A stretch of DNA of 27,591 bases, from the NCBI GenBank assembly GCA_002319875.1, contig DCFS01000015.1:2346-29936 (forward strand). Direction: 5' to 3'. The first letter of the stretch is position 1, and every line of letters begins with the position of its first letter. Under the pieces are notes generated by a model. It did not search any database. It was not told the DNA's origin and was given only the letters and a program-made list of their open reading frames with translations. Of the stretch, positions 22,251 to 27,591 are shown piece after piece. A program made the translations under genes and the position numbers. This DNA is from Treponema sp. UBA1798. Its GTDB lineage: Bacteria > Spirochaetota > Spirochaetia > Treponematales > Treponemataceae.

Positions 22251-22613
22251 TCAATTTGTTTCCATCCATTTTCTGATACCAGCCACAACATCTGCATCAA
22301 TATCATGTTCAACACGACAGGCATTTTCCTCTGCCTGGTCAGCAGGAACACCGGTTATTTTGGTCAGAAACTTTGTAAGAAGCTGATGTCGGCTGTATAC
22401 ATCAGTGGCTTTATTCTGCCCCTTTTCAGTAAGCTTTATCATATTTCCCAAGTCGAATATAATATAACCGTTATCCTTCAGTATTGACATCGCCCGGCTT
22501 ACGCTTGGTTTCGAGACATGCAGCCGGTTTGCAACATCGACAGAACGAACGAAACCGTGTTCCTGTTGCAGAATAAGAATCGCTTCAAGATAGTCTTCTC
22601 CGGATTCATACAT
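22251..22613 (-). CDS. DtxR/MntR-family metal-dependent transcriptional repressor
   Basis: Metal-sensing repressor, 120 aa, consisting of a winged helix (VDVANRLHVSKPSVSRAMSIL) and a dimerisation domain, without the C-terminal SH3 domain of full DtxR. Likely metal ligands are D7 and E10 (DYLE), H76 (SRHQL) and C99, E102, H103 (CRVEH). MntR of Bacillus has Glu at the C99 position, while DtxR/IdeR has Cys there; D7 is MntR-like. Metal preference (Mn or Fe) therefore cannot be told by eye. The start is ATG 22613, preceded by AGGAGG; the frame continues back to 22631 with no ribosome-binding sequence. It lies between a ZIP metal transporter and a hydrolase gene, with a small palindrome upstream. 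Confidence 0.9.
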   Translation of the reverse strand: MYESGEDYLEAILILQQEHGFVRSVDVANRLHVSKPSVSRAMSILKDNGYIIFDLGNMIKLTEKGQNKATDVYSRHQLLTKFLTKITGVPADQAEENACRVEHDIDADVVAGIRKWMETN

Positions 22614-22659
22614 AGTAAAACCTCCTGTCAACTGATAGTATCCAGTTCCAAAAACAAAA

Positions 22660-22673
22660 AATAATGCATTATT
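22660..22673. promoter_or_regulatory. Candidate operator palindrome upstream of the DtxR-type gene
   Basis: A perfect 14-bp palindrome AATAATGCATTATT lies about 46 bp before ATG 22613, in the 127-bp gap between the ZIP and regulator genes. It fits the size of half-site-type repressor operators but does not clearly match a known MntR or DtxR box. Autoregulation is a guess. Confidence 0.35.
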
Positions 22674-22740
22674 CTGTGCAAAGCTACAATAACGTTTTCA
22701 AGACAAAAAGGAAAGCTCCCCATCTTTATGCATTCCGGCT

Positions 22741-23517
22741 TCATCCCAGAGCAACATCGAGGACCATCATGAGAATAAAACCGATACCGAATCCCAGCGT
22801 ACCGTTATTGGAATGCCCGCCTTCCGACGCCTCCGGTATAAGCTCTTCCACGACAACATACAGCATGGCTCCAGCTGCAAACGAAAGAAGATACGGCAGT
22901 AACGGAACAATAATACCGGTCACAAGAATTGTACCAACGGCAGCTACAGGTTCAACTATTCCGGAAAGTGTGCCATAGATAAACGATTTCAGTTTTCCGT
23001 TACCGTCACCGGCAAGCGGCATGGAAATAATAGCCCCTTCCGGAAAATTCTGTATGGCAATTCCTATGGAAAGAGCGAATGCACCGGTAGTACTGATACC
23101 TGCTTTTCCGGAAAGAAGTCCTGCAAACACAACTCCGACAGCCATACCTTCAGGAATATTGTGCAGCGTCACTGCAAGACAAAGCATCGTTGTTTTCTTC
23201 AGGCTTGAACGGAGTCCTTCCGGAGCCGCTGTATCCATATGCAGATGGGGAATAATACCGTCAAGAACAAGCAGAAATGCCATTCCTGCCGCAACGCCGA
23301 CTGCGGCAGGAACAAAAGCAAATTTTCCCAGAGCATCAGAACCGGTAATAGCCGGAATGATGAGCGACCATACGGATGCAGCGACCATCACTCCTGAAGC
23401 AAACCCCAGGAGAAATTTTCTTACTGCGAGCCCCAGCCCCTCCTTCATAAAAAAAACACAGGCTGCACCAAGTACGGTACCAAGAAAGGGAATAAGCAGA
23501 CCGTAAAATGTATTCAT
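22741..23517 (-). CDS. ZIP-family divalent metal transporter
   Basis: ZIP proteins carry Zn2+, Mn2+ or Fe2+ into the cytoplasm. The 258-aa protein has eight predicted membrane helices and the two ZIP motifs, HNIPEGMAVG in helix 4 and IAIQNFPEGAIISMPL in helix 5, which form the metal site. Between helices 3 and 4 is a short histidine-containing loop (DGIIPHLHMDTAAPEGL). A glutamate in EELIPEA lies in helix 7. ATG 23517 has no ribosome-binding site and lies 7 nt after an extended -10. Being next to a DtxR-type regulator supports a metal-homeostasis role. Zn, Mn or Fe cannot be distinguished here. Confidence 0.92.
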   Translation of the reverse strand: MNTFYGLLIPFLGTVLGAACVFFMKEGLGLAVRKFLLGFASGVMVAASVWSLIIPAITGSDALGKFAFVPAAVGVAAGMAFLLVLDGIIPHLHMDTAAPEGLRSSLKKTTMLCLAVTLHNIPEGMAVGVVFAGLLSGKAGISTTGAFALSIGIAIQNFPEGAIISMPLAGDGNGKLKSFIYGTLSGIVEPVAAVGTILVTGIIVPLLPYLLSFAAGAMLYVVVEELIPEASEGGHSNNGTLGFGIGFILMMVLDVALG

Positions 23518-23524
23518 GCGTAAC

Positions 23525-23533
23525 AGTATACCA
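23525..23533 (-). promoter_or_regulatory. ZIP gene extended -10 promoter, predicted leaderless start
   Basis: TGGTATACT (TATACT at 23530-23525) ends 7 nt before ATG 23517. The -35 (TTCGTT) is weak and there is no Shine-Dalgarno sequence in between, so the mRNA probably begins at or next to the start codon. Confidence 0.6.
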
Positions 23534-23589
23534 CAAAAGAGACAAGGAACGAACCGATAATATCCGGCAGCTTCATTGAAAAAAATCTT

Positions 23590-25329
23590 CTACATACGCT
23601 GTAACGATACCATACGCGCATATTCACCGCCCTGCTTCAGGAGCTGTTCAGGAGTACCGTCTTCGGTCACAATACCATCTTTCAGAACTATAATATGATC
23701 CGCTCCCGAAACGGTACGCATACGGTGCGCAACGATCAGAATAGTCTTTCCCCGGATTAATCTTGAAAGGGCTTTCTGAACTTTTGTTTCGTTTTCCGTA
23801 TCAAGTGAAGCAGTCGCTTCGTCCAGCAGTATGACCGGTGCATTTTTCAGGATCGCACGGGCAATCGACAGCCGCTGACGCTCTCCGCCCGATAAGACAG
23901 CACCGTTTTCTCCAATAATGGTTTCATATCCCTGCGGCAGTTTCCGTACAAATTCGTCACACTGCGCTGCAGCGGCCGCTTCCAGTACTTCACTGTCCGT
24001 AGCACTGTACCTGCCGATCCTTATATTTTCCATAACAGTATTGTTGAACAGTGTAACATCCTGAAAAACTATCGAAAAAAATTTCAACAGTGTCTCAGGA
24101 TCAACAGCACGGACGGGTGTATCGCCCAGCATAACGCACCCTTTCCGCACATCCCAAAATCTGGCAGCCAGCCGTGTAACAGTGGATTTTCCCCCGCCGG
24201 ACGGTCCGACGAGTGCTGTTACCTCTCCCTGTCTGGCCGTAAATGAAACGTCCCGAAGGACTTCGGTTCCATCTGCATAAAAAAATCCGACATGATCAAA
24301 TACGATACTGCAGTTTTCAGTATGAAAATCTGTCATACCGGTTTGTACAGGCTGTTCATCCAGTTCATGCATGCGGTTTATATTTGTTTCCGCACCGATC
24401 ATTCCAGCCAGATGGATAAGAGAATTACTCAGCGGATCGTAAAGCCGCGAAACGACGATAAGGAACAGAATAAACAGAGGCAGTGTAATTTCTCCGTGTA
24501 CCAGCAGGACACCTCCGGTGAATGCCGTAGTGGCGATACCTGTTTTCAGAACCATTTGAGCTAAAACTACAAAAACGCCGACCAGATATTCATTATGGAC
24601 AGATTTTTTTTCAACCATACGTATTTTTTCATCGAGGCCTGAAAGATATACACTTTCGGCATTGTTTGCTTTCAGATCCCGGACATTTTCAAGACATTCC
24701 TGAATACCGTCTGCACAGGCCAGTTTTGCAGCCGTCTGCTTTCCGGCAGACCAGAGCTGTACCTGCTTTGAAAAAATTACGATTGCAAGCGACACCGGAA
24801 TGACCCAGAGCGAGGCGAACGCAAGTTTTACATTGTACAAAAAAAGGCTCAGTGCAATAATAACAGTCGAACAGACAGATGAATAAAACAAAGGAAACAT
24901 GTGTGAAAAGTCAGTTTCAAGTACGGCACAGTCTTCCATAATTGTTGTCGTTAAATCTGACAAATCTTTCCGGCCGAAAAATGAAAGCGGAAGACAGCGG
25001 AGTTTTTCAGCGAGAGACATACGGCGTACGCCGCTTTCCTTATAGGTGCTCAGATACTGGGCATTGTATTTGAAATAGTTTACCGTATACAGCAGAATAA
25101 AAATTCCAACAACAGCGGTTGCATAGAATACAGGTCCCTGTGCTGCTTTCTTTACAATACCACCGGTTCCGGCAGCAGCCGCAGGTAAAAGACGGATCGT
25201 GACCATATACAGTAACCCGACAGGAATCATCACGACTATATCCGACAGCGTACAGATGACAACAGCCTTTACAAAATCGACAGCTCCCTGCCGGGACATG
25301 GCAAATTTCTTCATAAGCTTTTCAATCAT
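23590..25329 (-). CDS. ABC transporter permease/ATPase, second subunit of a heterodimer
   Basis: Half-transporter of about 579 aa with six membrane helices and an ATPase domain. Visible motifs: Walker A GPSGGGKST (near residue 373), ARFWDV, Q-loop VFQDVTLF, signature LSGGERQRLSIARAI, Walker B VILLDEATASLD, and H-loop IVAHRMRTV. The ARFWDV and neighbouring sequence are those of the siderophore-related YbtQ/IrtB-type family, although many drug exporters are similar. The frame opens at ATG 25344, but GGGAG lies just inside it and fits ATG 25329, so I use the latter. It follows the first ABC gene by 63 nt on the same strand and most likely pairs with it. Substrate unknown. Confidence 0.9.
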   Translation of the reverse strand: MIEKLMKKFAMSRQGAVDFVKAVVICTLSDIVVMIPVGLLYMVTIRLLPAAAAGTGGIVKKAAQGPVFYATAVVGIFILLYTVNYFKYNAQYLSTYKESGVRRMSLAEKLRCLPLSFFGRKDLSDLTTTIMEDCAVLETDFSHMFPLFYSSVCSTVIIALSLFLYNVKLAFASLWVIPVSLAIVIFSKQVQLWSAGKQTAAKLACADGIQECLENVRDLKANNAESVYLSGLDEKIRMVEKKSVHNEYLVGVFVVLAQMVLKTGIATTAFTGGVLLVHGEITLPLFILFLIVVSRLYDPLSNSLIHLAGMIGAETNINRMHELDEQPVQTGMTDFHTENCSIVFDHVGFFYADGTEVLRDVSFTARQGEVTALVGPSGGGKSTVTRLAARFWDVRKGCVMLGDTPVRAVDPETLLKFFSIVFQDVTLFNNTVMENIRIGRYSATDSEVLEAAAAAQCDEFVRKLPQGYETIIGENGAVLSGGERQRLSIARAILKNAPVILLDEATASLDTENETKVQKALSRLIRGKTILIVAHRMRTVSGADHIIVLKDGIVTEDGTPEQLLKQGGEYARMVSLQRM

Positions 25330-25392
25330 TTTCTTTTCTCCCATACAATATCAGGCTGGAAAGGTATTGAATCCGCAGAACCGGAGCATTCC

Positions 25393-27165
25393 TTACACAT
25401 GCCATTCTGCTGCTTTGCAGTATTCAGCCCACATCTTTGGATACAGCGTTCCGTTCTGCAGCAGCTGTTCATGCGTACCTGATTCCCGGATAGATCCGTC
25501 CTCAAGTACGTAAATACGGTCGGCGTTCCGTACGGTGGAAAGCCGGTGTGCTATTTTTATTACAGTCCGCCCGGCAGAAAGCTCCGAAAAAGCTCTCTGC
25601 ATCAGATATTCGTTTTCGGGATCAGCAAAAGCGGTTGCTTCATCCAGAATGACTATGGGTGTATCATTCAGTACCACCCGTGCCAGAGCAATGCGTTGAC
25701 ATTCTCCACCGGAAAAATACGTTCCTTTCGAACCGAAAACGGTATCAACACCCAAAGGAAATTTTCTGAGAATATCATCGCATTGCGCGGCATGCAGTGC
25801 AGCAAGTACCTGACTGCGGGTTGCATCCGGCCTGCCGAGACGGACATTTTCCAATATGCTCGTCTTGAACAGACTGGTATCCTGAAAAACGCAGGATACC
25901 GTACGCATCAGAACATCTTTTCTGATGCATCTGATATCAATACCACCGATCGTAATCGTTCCATAGTCAGGGTCCCATGCACGCGCAATTAACGACGCAA
26001 GAGTCGTTTTTCCACCGCCGGAAGGTCCGACCAATGCTATCGTTTTTCCTGTTGAAGCACTGATTGAAACATTACTGAGTGCCGGTCCGCTATTCCCTTC
26101 GTACGTAAATCCGACACAGGACACGCGGATATCGAAAGATTCCGGAGTCCTGATATGGTCGGCGGAAGCTGTCGGCAGGGGCTTCAGACTCAGCAGCGAA
26201 TCAATGCGGTCCATCGCATCTTTCACTTTCATCGTGTCTTCACTTGCAAACATAATTTTCATAAGAGTCACGGGAATCACCGGCGTAAAAATAACATAGA
26301 ACAGAAAACCGGCAAGAAAACCGGATGTTGCGGGCATGCCCCCTGAAAAAATGAAAGCACCGGCTATCAGAAATGCAAATACACTGTATACGAGCAGCGT
26401 AAAGGCAAGCATCGGCCGGCGCAGCGCATTGGTATACCTGACGACCCAGGAAGAATACCGTTCTACGGAGTTTTTCAGACGGCTGAACGAAAAAGCCGTC
26501 TGGCCGAATGTTTTGATAACTGCAACACCTCTGACATATTCGACGGTCTCATTACTCATATCTTCGAGCGCATCCGTATACTGCTTCATGCTTTCCTTCA
26601 TCCGTTTTCCCGTCATTGCGGACATAACCGCAAACGCTGCCAGCACGGGAACAAGACTGGCAATTCCGAAACGCCAGTCGAACATAAAAAGCAGAACCAG
26701 AATGGCAACCGGGGTAACAACTGCTCCCGCCTTGTCGGGAGTCCGGTGTGCGAGAAAGGTTTCCGTAGCAGAACTTGACTGATCGATAATACGGCGCATT
26801 TTACCGCTCCCCATCCGGTCAAGACATCCGTCCGGCAGAGAAACCACATGATGTACAGCCGTGGATCGTATATTACGTGCAATACGGAATGCGGCAATGT
26901 GTGAACACATAAGGGCTGCTATATATACAATAATTGAAATCAATGAAAACAATACCGCTGCAATACCATTGCTGCCGATATTCACTGCGGCTGAATAATC
27001 AGGCATAACATACAGCACTTCTTTTACTATATTCCATATATATATATATGGAATAAGAGCCAGTACGGCACTGCATGCGGAAAGAACTACAGAAGCATAT
27101 GTCAGATACCTGAAACCTCCTGCATACGTAAAAAGCCGTTTGTACGGCCCTTCTTTTTTTTTCAT
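25393..27165 (-). CDS. ABC transporter permease/ATPase, first subunit of a heterodimer
   Basis: 590-aa half-transporter with six N-terminal membrane helices and an ATPase domain. Walker A is GPSGGGKTT (near residue 380), Q-loop VFQDTSLFK, signature YFSGGECQRIALAR (FSGGE in place of LSGGE), Walker B IVILDEATAFADPENE. EATAFADPEN is, from memory, typical of YbtP/IrtA-type transporters, whose exporter fold works in siderophore import. The genes nearby (AraC regulator, DtxR-type regulator, ZIP) fit a metal role, but export of a toxic compound is possible. The start at 27165 has GGAGGT 5 nt upstream. It is preceded by a possible small ORF that overlaps its ATG. Confidence 0.9.
   Translation of the reverse strand: MKKKEGPYKRLFTYAGGFRYLTYASVVLSACSAVLALIPYIYIWNIVKEVLYVMPDYSAAVNIGSNGIAAVLFSLISIIVYIAALMCSHIAAFRIARNIRSTAVHHVVSLPDGCLDRMGSGKMRRIIDQSSSATETFLAHRTPDKAGAVVTPVAILVLLFMFDWRFGIASLVPVLAAFAVMSAMTGKRMKESMKQYTDALEDMSNETVEYVRGVAVIKTFGQTAFSFSRLKNSVERYSSWVVRYTNALRRPMLAFTLLVYSVFAFLIAGAFIFSGGMPATSGFLAGFLFYVIFTPVIPVTLMKIMFASEDTMKVKDAMDRIDSLLSLKPLPTASADHIRTPESFDIRVSCVGFTYEGNSGPALSNVSISASTGKTIALVGPSGGGKTTLASLIARAWDPDYGTITIGGIDIRCIRKDVLMRTVSCVFQDTSLFKTSILENVRLGRPDATRSQVLAALHAAQCDDILRKFPLGVDTVFGSKGTYFSGGECQRIALARVVLNDTPIVILDEATAFADPENEYLMQRAFSELSAGRTVIKIAHRLSTVRNADRIYVLEDGSIRESGTHEQLLQNGTLYPKMWAEYCKAAEWHV
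27031..27054. repeat. Perfect 24-bp palindrome inside the ABC transporter gene
   Basis: ATTCCATATATA at 27031-27042 is followed by its exact reverse complement to 27054. It is coding DNA (IPYIYIWN), near codon 40 of the ABC gene. It may be just a result of alternating Ile/Tyr codons, or an internal regulatory or hairpin element. Confidence 0.5.
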
Positions 27166-27251
27166 AGTATACCTCCGGACACAGGTACAGTATGAAGGAC
27201 AAAAAGAGTGTTATCCGCCCCGGACAGCCGGATTTGAATCCGTCCGGACAT
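27162..27251 (-). CDS. Candidate 29-residue small ORF overlapping the ABC gene start
   Basis: ATG 27251 follows AAAAGGG with a 5-nt spacer and opens a 29-codon frame, rich in Ser, Gly and Val, ending in TGA at 27164-27162 that overlaps the ABC ATG (ATGA). The product, beginning MSGRIQIRLSG and ending VPVSGGIL, is slightly hydrophobic and has no family match I know. The overlap and ribosome-binding site suggest translational coupling or a leader peptide. It could also be chance, because the same bases carry the inverted repeat and the ABC gene has its own GGAGGT. Confidence 0.35.
   Translation of the reverse strand: MSGRIQIRLSGADNTLFVLHTVPVSGGIL
27220..27247. promoter_or_regulatory. Imperfect inverted repeat between the AraC-type gene and the ABC genes
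   Basis: CCGGA (27220-27224) pairs with TCCGG (27243-27247), and CGGAT (27229-27233) with ATCCG (27238-27242), with a 4-nt bulge and 4-nt loop. No T tract follows in the direction of the genes, so it is not an ordinary terminator. It could be an AraC-protein binding site or an RNA element in the leader. The rest of 27166-27275 shows no clear promoter. Confidence 0.35.
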
Positions 27252-27275
27252 AAAAACCCTTTTCACTGACAGTAA

Positions 27276-27591
27276 TTATGCTTCTGCTGTTACCAGACGA
27301 TATTCCGCAGGATTACAGCGCATGACAGTACGGAAAGCCGAAGCAAATTTACTTGGATTGTCATAACCGACAGAAAGAGCGATATCCAGAACGGTCTGAT
27401 CTGTCGTCCTGAGCAGCCGGGCAGCCGACTGCATCCGTAATTCCCGTACAAACCCGCCAACGGGCTTACCGTATACGTCACGGAAACAGGTCTTCATTGA
27501 TGTCAGAGACATATCGAACTGCCTGGCCAGGTCATCAAGTGTAAAATGTTCACTAAGATGTCCGGATATCCATGTTCGTATCTTCCTGATT
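27276..27591 (-). CDS. AraC-family transcriptional regulator, C-terminal part (5' end beyond window)
   Basis: The visible 104 residues form the DNA-binding domain of an AraC/XylS regulator. The first helix-turn-helix is HFTLDDLARQFDMSLTSMKT followed by CFRDVYGKPVGGFVRELRM. The second is DIALSVGYDNPSKFASAFR, followed by the family ending CNPAEYR. The frame is open through the right edge of the window, so the N-terminal sensing domain is outside. A start at the internal ATG 27512 would cut off the first recognition helix, so it is not used. It lies 110 nt upstream of the ABC genes on the same strand, making it their probable regulator, as AraC-type proteins regulate YbtPQ-type loci elsewhere. 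Confidence 0.93.
   Translation of the reverse strand, partial: IRKIRTWISGHLSEHFTLDDLARQFDMSLTSMKTCFRDVYGKPVGGFVRELRMQSAARLLRTTDQTVLDIALSVGYDNPSKFASAFRTVMRCNPAEYRLVTAEA

Noticed and set aside
23021..23506. 161-codon plus-strand ORF opposite the ZIP gene
   Set aside because: Shadow of the transporter, Pro/Ser/Ala-rich with no motif.
27512..27512. Start of the AraC-type gene at the internal ATG
   Set aside because: This would remove most of the first helix-turn-helix; the frame continues upstream with family sequence to the window edge.
1..27591. CRISPR arrays, insertion sequences, prophage genes, tRNA or rRNA genes
   Set aside because: No spaced direct-repeat array, transposase or phage motif, cloverleaf or rRNA-like stretch was seen on either strand.

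Overview
The window looks like chromosomal DNA of a Treponema-type spirochaete with roughly mid-40s percent G+C. The evidence is gene content: two adjacent FlaA-family periplasmic flagellar sheath genes next to a long-type class II fructose-bisphosphate aldolase, a tatT-tatP-tatQM TRAP transporter whose TPR lipoprotein is characteristic of treponemes, and EpmA next to EF-P. Nearly all DNA is coding. I saw no rRNA or tRNA gene, CRISPR array, insertion sequence or prophage. Genus is inference; species cannot be read from this window.

Layout. 1-1385 (minus): start of a division/wall cluster, mraZ then rsmH (rsmH runs off the left edge), with a strong promoter and a three-copy, 10-bp-period MraZ-type operator. 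1459-2193 (plus): an uncharacterised protein with a PD-(D/E)XK-like N-terminus. 2246-3846 (minus): two FlaA-like genes. 4049-5050 (plus): aldolase. 5105-5767 (minus): unknown membrane protein. 5830-8217 (plus): infC-rpmI-rplT followed without a break by a coiled-coil gene, zapA and a YaiI/YqxD-family gene. 8305-9549 (minus): GAF/HD-GYP protein with its own promoter. 9631-15710 (minus): a tightly packed operon tatT-tatP-tatQM-GH3 hydrolase-m5C RNA methyltransferase. 15804-16616 (plus): short-chain dehydrogenase. 16635-17342 (minus): TtcA-like tRNA thiolase. 17388-21313 (plus): epmA, efp and a large radical-SAM protein. 21353-23517 (minus): alpha/beta hydrolase, DtxR/MntR-type regulator and ZIP metal transporter. 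23590-27165 (minus): a two-gene ABC exporter-fold transporter resembling siderophore-type YbtPQ/IrtAB pairs, preceded by an AraC-family regulator that runs off the right edge.

The least expected signal is in the promoters. At least five transcription units (the genes starting at 1459, 15710, 15804, 17388 and 23517, and probably 17342) have a -10 hexamer ending 6 or 7 nt before the ATG and no Shine-Dalgarno sequence, which predicts leaderless mRNAs. Other units here (aldolase, infC, efp, flaA-like, the ABC genes, the DtxR-type gene) have normal Shine-Dalgarno leaders. Other points of interest are the MraZ operator, an EF-P modification locus with a radical-SAM enzyme that does not look like EpmB, a DtxR-family regulator with a mixed Mn/Fe-type ligand set beside ZIP and ABC transporters, and a possible 29-residue ORF overlapping the first ABC gene.
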